From positions 3,671,001 through 3,735,000 of the forward strand of contig NZ_CP111043.1 of assembly GCF_026250525.1 (NCBI RefSeq): a stretch of 64,000 bases of DNA. Direction: 5' to 3'. The notes below the pieces were generated by a model, which saw only the letters and a list, made by a program, of their open reading frames with translations, ran no database searches and had not been told where the DNA came from. The stretch is from Chondrinema litorale. Its GTDB lineage: Bacteria > Bacteroidota > Bacteroidia > Cytophagales > Flammeovirgaceae. Made by a program: the position numbers and the translations under genes. Of this stretch, positions 1 to 8,950 are shown in pieces. Positions within the stretch are counted from its first letter, which is position 1; each line of letters begins with the position of its first letter.

Positions 1-1110
1 CAATTAGCATCTAACCAAGCTCAATTTAACAAGATACCACTCCAACAAAGAAGAATACAAGAATTACAAAGAAGCTCTGAGTTTGATAAGACTACTTATC
101 AAAACCTATTACAGAAAAAAACTGAAGCAGAAATCTTATTAACTAATACTACATCTGATGTAAAGATATTAGATTCTGCTAGAATGATGGGTAGCCAGCC
201 AGTTTCACCAAAAACTACAGTATCTTATTTATTAGCATTAATTATAGGTTTAGCTATTCCATATGTACTAATTACATTGAAAGACTATCTTGATGATAGT
301 GTTAAATCTAAAGACGATTTAATTACTTCTACCAAAATACCTTATTTGGGTATGATCTTAAGAGGCGAAAAATCAAATGCTTTAGTTTTTGAAGGTAAGT
401 CTAGATCTGGAGTTGCGGAATCATTTAGATCTTTACGTGTTAACCTTGAGCATATGCGACCGTCTTTAAATGGTGTAAATGGTCATGGAAATAATGCTGC
501 TGGTGTAAATGGTAAAGTTAATGGATTTAAGAGTATCCAAACTATTGGTTTAACATCATCAGTTAGTGGCGAAGGAAAAACGTTCTGTTCTGTAAACTTG
601 GCTTCTGCTTTTGCTCAATCAGGTAAGAAAACAATTATTATCTGTGGAGACTTAAGAAAGCCTAAATTCTCAGAGTATTTTGATATAAATAATAAAACAG
701 GTTTATCTGGATATTTGATTGGTGATTTTACTATTAACGATATAATTCAACCAACCAAAATAGAAAACCTTTATGTTATAGATGCAGGTTATGCGCCAAA
801 TAACCCTAACCCAACAATTATTCTTGATTCTGCAAGAATGGAGCAGTTAATGGATAAATTGAAGCAAGAGTTTGATCAAATTATTATAGATACTCCTCCA
901 ATTGGTTTTGTAGCCGAATACTTTATTCTTAAAAAGTATGTTGACTCAAGCATTTATGTTGTCAGGTCAAACTACACGAATAAGAAACTGTTAGGTGAAA
1001 TTAATGACCTATACAACAATAAAAAGGTAGATAACATCAGTGTTGTTCTAAACGATGTGAAATTATCTCAAGCTCTATATGGATACGGAGATAAGAGAAA
1101 TGGATATTAA
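1..1110 (+). CDS. Polysaccharide co-polymerase / tyrosine autokinase (Wzc-like), C-terminal part
   Basis: The reading frame is open from the first base, so this is the 3' part (369 codons) of a longer gene starting outside the window. The visible protein begins with a Gln-rich, probably coiled-coil periplasmic stretch, then one membrane segment near nt 205-275, then a cytoplasmic P-loop kinase domain: Walker A (SGEGKT, ending nt 582), Walker A' (GDLRKPK, about 646-666) and Walker B (IIIDTPP, about 880-900). This is the BY-kinase arrangement of Wzc/CapB proteins, which control chain length and export of exopolysaccharide. The C-terminus has only three tyrosines (YGYGDKRNGY), a short version of the usual Tyr cluster. 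A methionine at 184 is internal, not the start. The flippase, polymerase and glycosyltransferases downstream support the EPS role. The gene ends in a hairpin containing its stop codon. Confidence 0.88.
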   Translation, partial: QLASNQAQFNKIPLQQRRIQELQRSSEFDKTTYQNLLQKKTEAEILLTNTTSDVKILDSARMMGSQPVSPKTTVSYLLALIIGLAIPYVLITLKDYLDDSVKSKDDLITSTKIPYLGMILRGEKSNALVFEGKSRSGVAESFRSLRVNLEHMRPSLNGVNGHGNNAAGVNGKVNGFKSIQTIGLTSSVSGEGKTFCSVNLASAFAQSGKKTIIICGDLRKPKFSEYFDINNKTGLSGYLIGDFTINDIIQPTKIENLYVIDAGYAPNNPNPTIILDSARMEQLMDKLKQEFDQIIIDTPPIGFVAEYFILKKYVDSSIYVVRSNYTNKKLLGEINDLYNNKKVDNISVVLNDVKLSQALYGYGDKRNGY

Positions 1111-1121
1111 TCCATTTCTCT
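1094..1121 (+). terminator. Hairpin overlapping the Wzc-like stop codon
   Basis: A perfect 12-bp inverted repeat (AGAGAAATGGAT / ATCCATTTCTCT) has an ATTA loop, and the TAA stop (1108-1110) lies across the loop and 3' arm. It is followed by a pyrimidine-rich stretch rather than a clean T run, so it may terminate weakly or stabilise the mRNA 3' end. Confidence 0.5.
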
Positions 1122-1198
1122 CCCTTTCTTGTTTCTATCATATTCCTATATCATATCATCTGCTATTTAAATTCTTTATCTAAGAAAACTGGTTCACT

Positions 1199-2680
1199 AT
1201 GTCTCAAAACTTAGCATCGAAAACTGCCACAGGGGTTAAGTGGAGCACAATTTCGACAGTATATAGTTCTGCATTGCAGATTGTATATACCTCAATTATG
1301 GGGCATTTATTAGATTCTACAAGTTTTGGTATAGTTGCTAGTGCTGGCGTAATATTAAGATTTGGGATGTATTTTGCCCAAATGGGCATGGGACAAGCAA
1401 TAATCCAGAAAAAAGACTTAAATGTTTTAGAGATAAGATCTGCATTTACATCAAGCATTTTATTAGGTGGATTATTCTTTTTACTAACCTTTCTATTTGC
1501 AGATTTCTCTGTTGTTTTGCTAGATAATAACCAAATTATAGATGTTGTAAGAGCATTATCTTTCAACTTTATACTAGTTGGTTTATCATCAACTTCATTA
1601 AGTTTATTAAAAAGAGAGTTGGCTTTTAAAAAACTTGCTGTTATTGAAGTTGTCTCTTACACAGGATATTTAATTGTAGGTGTTGGTCTTGCTTTTAATG
1701 ATTTTGGAGTTTGGAGTTTGGTTTTTGCTACATTATGTCAATCATTAATGCAAACAATGGGATCTTACTTAACAGTAAGACACAATATTAAACCTTTCTT
1801 CGATTGGAATGTGTACAAGCCATTATTTCAATTTGGTAGTAAAGTGTCGATAATAAGTTTTATGGAGTTTATAGGCTCCAATATGGATACAATGCTTATT
1901 GGAAAACTATTAAACGCATCTCTATTAGGTATTTATAATAGAGCTTTTATGTTGGTAAATCTTCCGATGAGATATATTACCATGAGTATTTCTAAAGTTT
2001 TGTATCCCTCATTAAGTAGAATACAAAATGAAAGTGCTAAGTTGAAAAAGATATTTCTTCTTACAATTTCAGTAGCATCTATATTATTGTTCCCGATTTC
2101 CGCAGGAATATTTGCTTCAGCAGAAAATATCATATTAACAGTATTAGGAGAAGATTGGGTACAGTCTATTATTATTCTCAAAATCTTGGCATTTGCTGCA
2201 CCACTCGATTTGTTAAGTCACTTTGGAGGAGTATTTTGTGAAGCTAATAACAAGCTAAACCCGAAGATAATTTTGCAGTTTAGTTATTTGGTACTTCTAG
2301 CGACTCTATTTTTCCTTTTGAAAGACTATGGAATACAAGGTGTTGCTATCGGTGTACTGATAGGAGAGTTAAGTAGATTTTTAGCTTATATGGTTGTTGT
2401 TGGGAAAATGCTTCATATATCATTTAAAGAGTATTTGAATATTCTCTTATCAATAGTAATAAATATTGCTTTTGTAACAGCAGTAATGTTAGGAATATCA
2501 TATAGTTTGGATTTAGTAGATATTCCAATTTTATTTAAGCTATTAATACAAATAGCATCAGGAGCCATTACTGTATTACTAATGCTTAAAATTCCAAATA
2601 ATCAGAGGCTAATATTATCTATAAGGGAGAGTAATTTTAATATCCCATTTTTAAATAAAATTTCTTCTTTTTTGAATTAA
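1199..2680 (+). CDS. Wzx-like polysaccharide flippase (MOP superfamily)
   Basis: A 493-residue, very hydrophobic protein with about 12-14 predicted membrane helices. The start (MSQNLASKTATGVKWSTIST) matches the N-terminus of PST/Wzx lipopolysaccharide exporters, where a short amphipathic 'GvkWs' segment precedes helix 1. Such proteins flip undecaprenyl-linked repeat units across the inner membrane. Its place just downstream of a Wzc-like kinase and upstream of glycosyltransferases and a Wzy-like protein fits a Wzx/Wzy pathway. The ATG at 1199 lies 88 nt after the preceding gene and its hairpin, so it may have its own promoter, though no -7 box was recognised. The substrate cannot be inferred. 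Confidence 0.85.
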   Translation: MSQNLASKTATGVKWSTISTVYSSALQIVYTSIMGHLLDSTSFGIVASAGVILRFGMYFAQMGMGQAIIQKKDLNVLEIRSAFTSSILLGGLFFLLTFLFADFSVVLLDNNQIIDVVRALSFNFILVGLSSTSLSLLKRELAFKKLAVIEVVSYTGYLIVGVGLAFNDFGVWSLVFATLCQSLMQTMGSYLTVRHNIKPFFDWNVYKPLFQFGSKVSIISFMEFIGSNMDTMLIGKLLNASLLGIYNRAFMLVNLPMRYITMSISKVLYPSLSRIQNESAKLKKIFLLTISVASILLFPISAGIFASAENIILTVLGEDWVQSIIILKILAFAAPLDLLSHFGGVFCEANNKLNPKIILQFSYLVLLATLFFLLKDYGIQGVAIGVLIGELSRFLAYMVVVGKMLHISFKEYLNILLSIVINIAFVTAVMLGISYSLDLVDIPILFKLLIQIASGAITVLLMLKIPNNQRLILSIRESNFNIPFLNKISSFLN

Positions 2681-2701
2681 AAAAATAACAATTAATATCG
2701 T

Positions 2702-3490
2702 ATGGAAAATCAACAAAATAAGGTGCCGAAATTAGTATGTATGCTAAGAGTGAAAGATGGGATTTTGTTTGTGCACGATTGGCTTGAATCTATTTCTAAA
2801 ATTGTTGATGAAATTGTAGTAGTTGATAATGGTTCTACAGATGGAACTCTTGATGTATTAAGAGCGCATCCCAAAGTAGTTTCTGTAGACGAAACTGTAG
2901 GGTTTGATGAAGGAAGAGATAAAATACTTGCTCATGATAGAGCAAAAGAAAGAAATCCTGATTGGATATTGTGGGTAGATGTTGATGAAATTTTTGAGGA
3001 AAGATTAACAAGGGATGTCTTAAATAAGATGATGCTATCTCCAACCATTACTAGATATTGGTTTAGAAGATTTCATTTACATAAATCTGAAAATGAATTT
3101 GAAGCAAGTCGTCAAAAAATATATGAAATTGCCAGTCCTGATAGAGTACTTTGGAAAAATCAACCAACTGGTTATTTTAAGTATGCTAAAATACATTGTC
3201 ACCTTATAAGAGGTATTACAGGGAAAAGTGCTGTAACTCATTATAGAATAAGACATTATGGTAACCTTCATAAAGATTACCTTAAGAAAAAGACCAATTT
3301 ATATTTATCAATAGATCCAGATCAAAAAGACAAATACATTAAGCACAGAGATCAGGATTTACCAACACTTAAATGGCATGAGTATTCTGAAAAGCCGGTA
3401 TCTGTAACTATGTTAAATTATTTTCTTGATATGTTATTTGGTTTTGCTTTTATAAAGCGAAAATTAGGTAAGGCTAATGCAGAAAGCTAA
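2702..3490 (+). CDS. Family 2 glycosyltransferase
   Basis: A 262-residue GT-A fold transferase. The N-terminus holds the nucleotide-binding pattern (IVVVDNGSTDGT, about residues 38-49) and a DxD-type metal site (DVDE, near residue 98). The C-terminal half is basic and Tyr-rich, with a hydrophobic segment near the end (MLNYFLDMLFGFAFI) that may associate with the membrane. It begins 21 nt after the flippase and is probably cotranscribed with it. It likely adds one sugar to the lipid-linked EPS repeat unit; donor and acceptor are unknown. Confidence 0.85.
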   Translation: MENQQNKVPKLVCMLRVKDGILFVHDWLESISKIVDEIVVVDNGSTDGTLDVLRAHPKVVSVDETVGFDEGRDKILAHDRAKERNPDWILWVDVDEIFEERLTRDVLNKMMLSPTITRYWFRRFHLHKSENEFEASRQKIYEIASPDRVLWKNQPTGYFKYAKIHCHLIRGITGKSAVTHYRIRHYGNLHKDYLKKKTNLYLSIDPDQKDKYIKHRDQDLPTLKWHEYSEKPVSVTMLNYFLDMLFGFAFIKRKLGKANAES

Positions 3491-3566
3491 TCTTTAATAT
3501 TGACTGTATAATAATTATTTTCAGAACAGACATCATACATTTTACTGCACTTTAAAACTTAACACT

Positions 3567-4718
3567 ATGAAAATTGGTATTGCAGGACCAATGAGTATAG
3601 ACCTTTTGGATTTTGACTTTAACGGTGAATCTGTTCCAGAAGGTTATAAATTCCCAATGACATCTGCATTGGTTAATGGCGTTTTAAAAAAGGGACATGA
3701 AGTAGTTGCATTTACTACATCAAGAGGAATAAGTGAACCAGTTGTTTTTGAAAGCGATAAATTAACCATCTGCGTAGCTCCAACTCCAGAGCATCCTTTA
3801 AGAAGTCCACTATTTGCATCTACTAGAAAAGAGCTTTATAATTTAATGATTAAATATAAAGTAGATGTAATCCATGCATTATGGACATATGAATTTCCAT
3901 GGGCAGCAATAGATACGGGTTTGCCTGTAGTTGTAACTTTGCAAGATCACGCATCTACCATATTAAAGTACGATATGAGTTTGTACAGGTTTATGCGTTG
4001 GTGCATGAATTATATAGTATTAAAAAAGGCTAAATACCTTGTAGCTAATTCACAATACATGTACGATTTATTAATAAAAGAAGAGCAAACTAAAGCTTCT
4101 ATTATTAATAACTTCTATTCTCATGATATGGAACGCCCATTAGCTATCGACAAACAAAAAGGTAATTACATTGTTTCGGTTTCTAATGGATTTGGCAAAA
4201 GAAAAAATATTGGTAATGCAATGTTAGCTTTTGCTAAAGTTAGGGAAACATTTCCAGACTTACAGTTTTACCTCTTGGGTAATGATATGGAAGAGAATGG
4301 TCCTGCTCATGAGTTTGCTAGAAAGAATAATATAGAAGATGGAATTTTATTTAAAGGTTTAGTTCCATTTGATCAGGTTCAGGATATAGTGCAAAATGCT
4401 AAAATTTGTGTACATCCATCAAGAGAAGAATCATTTGGAATGTCTGTATTGGAAACCATGTTGCTAGGTACTCCATTAGTTGGTGGAGATAAAAGTGGTA
4501 ATGTTCCTTATCTATTGGATTTTGGCAAAGCAGGTATTTTATGTGATGTAGATGATATTAATAGTATTAAAGAAGCACTACTCAAATTATTACAAGATGA
4601 GGAGCTATCAAAAAATATAATTCAGAATGCATATAAACATGCAGTTAATAATTACTCTGAAGATGTAATTATTGATAAATACATTAAAAAATACTCAGAG
4701 GTTCTAAATGCATATTAA
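3567..4718 (+). CDS. Family 4 (GT-B) glycosyltransferase
   Basis: A 383-residue GT-B protein. The C-terminal Rossmann domain carries the retaining-GT4 signature SREESFGMSVLETMLLGTP (near residue 290), in which the two Glu residues contact the nucleotide sugar. An N-terminal acceptor domain starts with MKIGIAGPMS. It should act in the cytoplasm on undecaprenyl-linked intermediates of the EPS repeat. Only 3 nt separate it from the downstream acyltransferase, so the two are very likely translated from one mRNA. Sugar specificity is not evident. Confidence 0.88.
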   Translation: MKIGIAGPMSIDLLDFDFNGESVPEGYKFPMTSALVNGVLKKGHEVVAFTTSRGISEPVVFESDKLTICVAPTPEHPLRSPLFASTRKELYNLMIKYKVDVIHALWTYEFPWAAIDTGLPVVVTLQDHASTILKYDMSLYRFMRWCMNYIVLKKAKYLVANSQYMYDLLIKEEQTKASIINNFYSHDMERPLAIDKQKGNYIVSVSNGFGKRKNIGNAMLAFAKVRETFPDLQFYLLGNDMEENGPAHEFARKNNIEDGILFKGLVPFDQVQDIVQNAKICVHPSREESFGMSVLETMLLGTPLVGGDKSGNVPYLLDFGKAGILCDVDDINSIKEALLKLLQDEELSKNIIQNAYKHAVNNYSEDVIIDKYIKKYSEVLNAY

Positions 4719-4721
4719 ATA

Positions 4722-5300
4722 ATGTTGTATAGAATAAAAGGTGTTAGAAAAATAGTTATTTTAGTTGAAAATCTAATATTCAATTTTATCTATAAGAGGA
4801 AGCTAAATAATAAAGTCAAAATCTATGGTTTTCCTATTATTACATTTCAAAATAGTAATTTTTCATTTGGTAAAAATATTACTTTAATATCTGAATCATA
4901 TTTTAGTGAACCAGGAGTAAATCATCCCGTAATGATTCGCTTATTAAAACCAGAAGCTAGCTTAAAAATAGGTAATAATGTAGGAATTAGTGGAGGTGGT
5001 ATTTGTGTAGAAACTAATGTGGAAATAGGTAACGATGTAATGATGGGAGCTAATTCATTTATTTCAGACACTGATTTTCACCCTATTGAACCAAAAAACA
5101 GGAGATTTAGTAGAGAAAATGTAAAAGCAAAGCCTGTAATTATTGAGGATAATGTATTTATTGGAATGAACTCAGTAATACTTAAAGGAGTAACAATAGG
5201 AAAAAATTCAATAATAGCAGCTAATAGTACGGTAGTAAAAGATATCCCTTCTAATGAAATATGGGGAGGAGCACCTGCAAAGTTTTTACGAAAAATATAA
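4722..5300 (+). CDS. Hexapeptide-repeat acyltransferase
   Basis: A 192-residue left-handed beta-helix protein. Isoleucine-rich hexapeptide repeats run from about residue 85 to the C-terminus (IGNNVGI, IGNDVMMG, IGMNSVIL, IGKNSIIAANS). A His in DTDFHP matches the usual catalytic base of the NodL/Maa/WbbJ O-acetyltransferases, and the ending GGAPAKFLRKI is typical of the family. It probably O-acetylates a sugar of the exopolysaccharide using acetyl-CoA. The gene lies between a GT4 and the Wzy-like polymerase with gaps of 3 and 6 nt, a tight operon. Confidence 0.87.
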   Translation: MLYRIKGVRKIVILVENLIFNFIYKRKLNNKVKIYGFPIITFQNSNFSFGKNITLISESYFSEPGVNHPVMIRLLKPEASLKIGNNVGISGGGICVETNVEIGNDVMMGANSFISDTDFHPIEPKNRRFSRENVKAKPVIIEDNVFIGMNSVILKGVTIGKNSIIAANSTVVKDIPSNEIWGGAPAKFLRKI

Positions 5301-5306
5301 TGATTT

Positions 5307-6605
5307 ATGAGAATCAATATAAAATTCATTTATCTACTACTTGGAATTGGCATCGTATATTTTACTGATAGTTTGTTCCTGTCTGTAATTGTAGGAAAAG
5401 ATAGTGAACTGCAATTACCTGTAACTCGTGTTGTTTGGATTGTAACTTTTTTGGGCTCTTTATATTTAGTGAATTATATGAGCTCTTTTATGCGTACATG
5501 GTGTATTGCATCAGCATTAATATTTCTATATTTTATTTTGGAGTCATTGTATTTATATGGTTCCTTTTTTCAGTTTCCAAGGGTTTTCTCAAAAGTATTA
5601 GAAATATTTTCAATATTTTATGTATATGGATTTTATAAAAAGTTTAATGGTAAAATTAATGTAGAAAATGTAGTCCATTTTATAGCTATATTTTTTATTT
5701 TAAATGCAGCAATTGTTAACAGAACAGCTTTTAGTGTAGTTTCATTCGCAGAACATGATAGAGGGTTTACTGCTGAGTCTGTTTATTTTTTAGTTATACC
5801 AATTTTATACTTTTTCAATAAGTATTTTTCTGATAAAAGTGCTAAGTATCTTTTTTACGGAGGTTTTTTCCTGTTCATTGTGATATTTCTTCAACATAGA
5901 ACTGTTTGGATTGCTACCTCAGTAGCTTTGTTTATCAATTTTTTAATGTACAGAAAGAGCGGACTTAAGATTGATTTAAGTGCTTTTATACCAATTGCTT
6001 TAATTGTATTTGTAGCAGCATTCTTTGTTGGGTTCTTTATCCTCACTAATGAGACTATAGTAACAAAATTAAATGAAAGTATTGATGATTTAGCTAATCC
6101 AACAGGGCAAGGAACTGGTAGTTGGAGATGGGAGCAGTTTACATCTTATTGGCCTTTTATTGTAGATAATTTCCTTTTTGGAATGAGACTACAAGGGTTT
6201 GAGTTGCCTGTTCAGTTTTTTGATAGAGATAATTTAGCTTTTGAAGATGGTACAGGTCACCACTTTCACAGTTATTATGTTGATAGACTTTTCTATTTTG
6301 GAATTACAGGTTTGTTATTTATAATGGCACCAGTAATTTATTATATTACTTTTTTGGTGGGCAAAATCAAAAAATTAGGATTAGATAGAATCGCTTTTTT
6401 AGGGTTTGTTGGTAGTGCTATCGTTTATAGTTTGTCTTATAAAATACAATTAAATGTTTATGCATCTGTAGGCTTTTTTATATATATAATTGAAACTGAT
6501 TTCCTAAATCAGCAAAAAGCAGAATTTCTTGAAAAAGAGGAAGAAGAAACTCATATTGATGAAGAAGTTGTTGAAAATGATGTTTTGATATCGCCTAGAT
6601 TATAA
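5307..6605 (+). CDS. O-antigen/EPS polymerase or ligase (Wzy-like)
   Basis: A 432-residue membrane protein with about ten helices and a large periplasmic loop carrying the conserved-looking HHFHSYYVDRLFYFGITGLL segment seen in Wzy_C/O-antigen ligase proteins. These polymerise or ligate lipid-linked glycan on the periplasmic face. The C-terminus ends in a very acidic cytoplasmic tail (EKEEEETHIDEEVVEND). It begins 6 nt after the acyltransferase. Polymerase is the more natural reading here because a flippase and a Wzc-like chain-length protein are present and no lipid A core genes are seen, but a ligase cannot be excluded. Confidence 0.78.
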   Translation: MRINIKFIYLLLGIGIVYFTDSLFLSVIVGKDSELQLPVTRVVWIVTFLGSLYLVNYMSSFMRTWCIASALIFLYFILESLYLYGSFFQFPRVFSKVLEIFSIFYVYGFYKKFNGKINVENVVHFIAIFFILNAAIVNRTAFSVVSFAEHDRGFTAESVYFLVIPILYFFNKYFSDKSAKYLFYGGFFLFIVIFLQHRTVWIATSVALFINFLMYRKSGLKIDLSAFIPIALIVFVAAFFVGFFILTNETIVTKLNESIDDLANPTGQGTGSWRWEQFTSYWPFIVDNFLFGMRLQGFELPVQFFDRDNLAFEDGTGHHFHSYYVDRLFYFGITGLLFIMAPVIYYITFLVGKIKKLGLDRIAFLGFVGSAIVYSLSYKIQLNVYASVGFFIYIIETDFLNQQKAEFLEKEEEETHIDEEVVENDVLISPRL

Positions 6606-6650
6606 TATTTTATTCAAAAAAACATCTTAAACTATAGTAATACTTAACTT

Positions 6651-7493
6651 ATGATCTACATTGTTATTCCTGTATTTAACAGAAAACAATTTACTAAAGA
6701 TTGTCTTGATTCATTAAGAAAACAAACTGATAAAAGATTTAAAATTGTAGTAGTTGATGATGGTTCTACAGATGGGACATCAGAAATGCTGAAAGAAGAA
6801 TATCCAGAAGTTCATGTATTATATGGAGATGGTAATCTATTCTGGACAGCTGCTACAAACATGGGGATAAGATATGCGCTTGAGAATAATGCTGATTATG
6901 TTTTAACATTGAATAATGATGTTATCGCAGTAGAAGATTATATCGAGAAAATGTATTATTGGGCTGAAAAAGAACCTAATTCACTTTTAGGCTCAATGGC
7001 GCTCGATACAAAGACAAATAAGCCTACCTATGGTGGTGAGATTATCCATTGGATGTCTCATTCTTATACTTTCCTTCTAGATGTACTTCCCGAAAATGAA
7101 CAAACTACTGGAATTCATGAAGTTTCTCATTTCCCCGGTAGAGGGTTGCTAATACCTAAAGCTGTATTTGATAAGATCGGTTTATACGCTGAAAAAGCAT
7201 TGCCTCACTATATGGCAGACCATGATTTTACTCATAAAGCCAAAAGGCATGGGTTTAAGATTTTCTGTAATTACGATGCTAAAATATTTACTTATCCAGA
7301 AGCGAGTGGCGACCAGCAAAATCGTAAAAAGAAAAGCTTAAAGAAATATTACGAGCATCTATTTGGTATTAGAGGAGGGGGAAATCTAAAGAATTTCACT
7401 ATTTATACATTTAGAAACTGTCCTATATATTATATGCCTTCATTTTTAGTAATAGGTTATTCTAAAAGAATATTAGGTTATATTCTGCATTAA
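6651..7493 (+). CDS. Family 2 glycosyltransferase (rhamnosyltransferase-like)
   Basis: A 280-residue GT-A enzyme starting directly with the donor-binding fold (MIYIVIPVFNRKQFT; VVVDDGSTDGT near residue 35) and containing a diacidic LTLNNDV motif near residue 85. The layout N-N-D with FPGRGLLIPK further on resembles WbbL-type dTDP-sugar transferases. The C-terminus is hydrophobic. It follows the polymerase by 45 nt and is a further enzyme of EPS repeat-unit assembly. The rhamnosyl assignment is inference only. Confidence 0.82.
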   Translation: MIYIVIPVFNRKQFTKDCLDSLRKQTDKRFKIVVVDDGSTDGTSEMLKEEYPEVHVLYGDGNLFWTAATNMGIRYALENNADYVLTLNNDVIAVEDYIEKMYYWAEKEPNSLLGSMALDTKTNKPTYGGEIIHWMSHSYTFLLDVLPENEQTTGIHEVSHFPGRGLLIPKAVFDKIGLYAEKALPHYMADHDFTHKAKRHGFKIFCNYDAKIFTYPEASGDQQNRKKKSLKKYYEHLFGIRGGGNLKNFTIYTFRNCPIYYMPSFLVIGYSKRILGYILH

Positions 7494-7590
7494 TCAATAA
7501 AATTTCAGTTTCAAGTTTATTCAGTTACCAATTGTTTTCTACTTAAGTAAATCAACCTTATTTTAGTGCATCTAACAAATAAGGATTAAA

Positions 7591-8943
7591 TTGAATGCGG
7601 ATTTAGTAATAGTAGGTGGAGGGATCACTGGTTTAGCAGCTGCATATATTGCTGCAAAAAATGGAAAAAAAGTAACAGTACTTGAGGCCGATAAAAATTT
7701 TGGTGGCTTACTTAACACCTTCAAAATTGCAGGTAATAGGCTGGAGTTTTTTTATCATCATTTTTTCACCCACGATGCCGAAATTAACTGGTTGGTAAAA
7801 GAATTAGGGCTTGAAGATGAGCTCCTTTTCCATAAAAGCTCAATGGGGGTTTATCAAAATGGTGAAATTTTTCCCTTTGATTCTCCATTTGATTTACTGA
7901 AATTCTCTCCAATAAACTTTTTCGATAAATTAAGGTTTGGTTTTTCCAGTATTTATATGGGAATGTTTACCAATTGGGAGCAATATGAAAATATTTCTGC
8001 ACTAGAGTGGCTCTCAAAATGGGCAGGTAAGTCTACAACAGAAGCATTATGGAAGCCCATGTTAGATATAAAATTTGGTCCATATGCTTCAGAAATTCCT
8101 CTCTCTTGGATGATTGGTCGGATGAAACAAAGGCTAAACTCCAGAGATAAAGGAGATGAAAAGTTAGGTTATATTAGAGGTAGCTTGCAAGTTTTATTAG
8201 ATACCTTGTTAAAAACACTACCTAAAATGGGGGTAAATCTAATAAACAATACATCAGTTAAGGAAATAGAAATTGCAAATAATGAAGTGAAATATCTGAA
8301 AACAGATAAAGGATATACAATTACAGGAGAACAGTTTTTATTTACAATACCTACAAATATAACTGCCGAAATACTGGTGTCATCTGTGCCACAATTAGCT
8401 GCTTTTTTACAACAAACTAAGTATTTTGGAGCCGTATGCGTGGTTTTAGAGATGACTGAGAAGCTCAGCGATATATATTGGTTAAACGTAGCTGAAAGTG
8501 GGTTTCCATTTGGAGGAATTATAGAGCACACCAATTTTATTCCTCCTGAAAACTATGAGGGAAAACATATAGCATATATTTCTAGATATTTTGCGGATAG
8601 TGAGCCATTAGCAAAAATGAGCAATCAGGAGATTGAAGCACTAATGATTCCTTATTTGAAAAAAATATATCCTAATTTTACTGAGTCCCAGATAGAAAAA
8701 GTTTATACTTTTAAAACACACAGTGCGGCCACAGTTTGTGATTTAAATTTTTCTAAAAAAGTGCCTCATTGTAAAACAGACATAGATAAGCTTTATATAG
8801 CAAATATGAATCATATTTATCCTGATGAAAGAAGTACAAATAATGCGATTAGAGTAGCTGCAGAATCTTGTAAAAGTATGGGAATGAATGCTGATTTTGT
8901 TCCTGAAAATGCATCGCTAGCAGGAAAAATAGGGTTTAATTGA
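7591..8943 (+). CDS. FAD/NAD(P)-dependent amine-oxidase-like oxidoreductase
   Basis: A 450-residue flavoprotein. The N-terminal dinucleotide-binding motif VGGGITGLAAAYIAAKNG (residues 8-25), followed by the EADKNFGGL motif, marks the amine oxidase / protoporphyrinogen oxidase / UDP-galactopyranose mutase group. The start is TTG, preceded by a clear AAGGA ribosome-binding sequence (7581-7585), unusual in this phylum; no ATG lies close by. It is followed after 7 nt by a DPM-like glycosyltransferase, then a UPF0104 membrane protein. This trio suggests a lipid-linked sugar modification, but the reaction is not known. Confidence 0.8.
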   Translation: MNADLVIVGGGITGLAAAYIAAKNGKKVTVLEADKNFGGLLNTFKIAGNRLEFFYHHFFTHDAEINWLVKELGLEDELLFHKSSMGVYQNGEIFPFDSPFDLLKFSPINFFDKLRFGFSSIYMGMFTNWEQYENISALEWLSKWAGKSTTEALWKPMLDIKFGPYASEIPLSWMIGRMKQRLNSRDKGDEKLGYIRGSLQVLLDTLLKTLPKMGVNLINNTSVKEIEIANNEVKYLKTDKGYTITGEQFLFTIPTNITAEILVSSVPQLAAFLQQTKYFGAVCVVLEMTEKLSDIYWLNVAESGFPFGGIIEHTNFIPPENYEGKHIAYISRYFADSEPLAKMSNQEIEALMIPYLKKIYPNFTESQIEKVYTFKTHSAATVCDLNFSKKVPHCKTDIDKLYIANMNHIYPDERSTNNAIRVAAESCKSMGMNADFVPENASLAGKIGFN

Positions 8944-8950
8944 AATTAAA

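Noticed and set aside
7591..8943. UDP-galactopyranose mutase
   Set aside because: The FAD motif fits, but the mutase-specific motifs are not visible, so only a general flavoprotein call is made.
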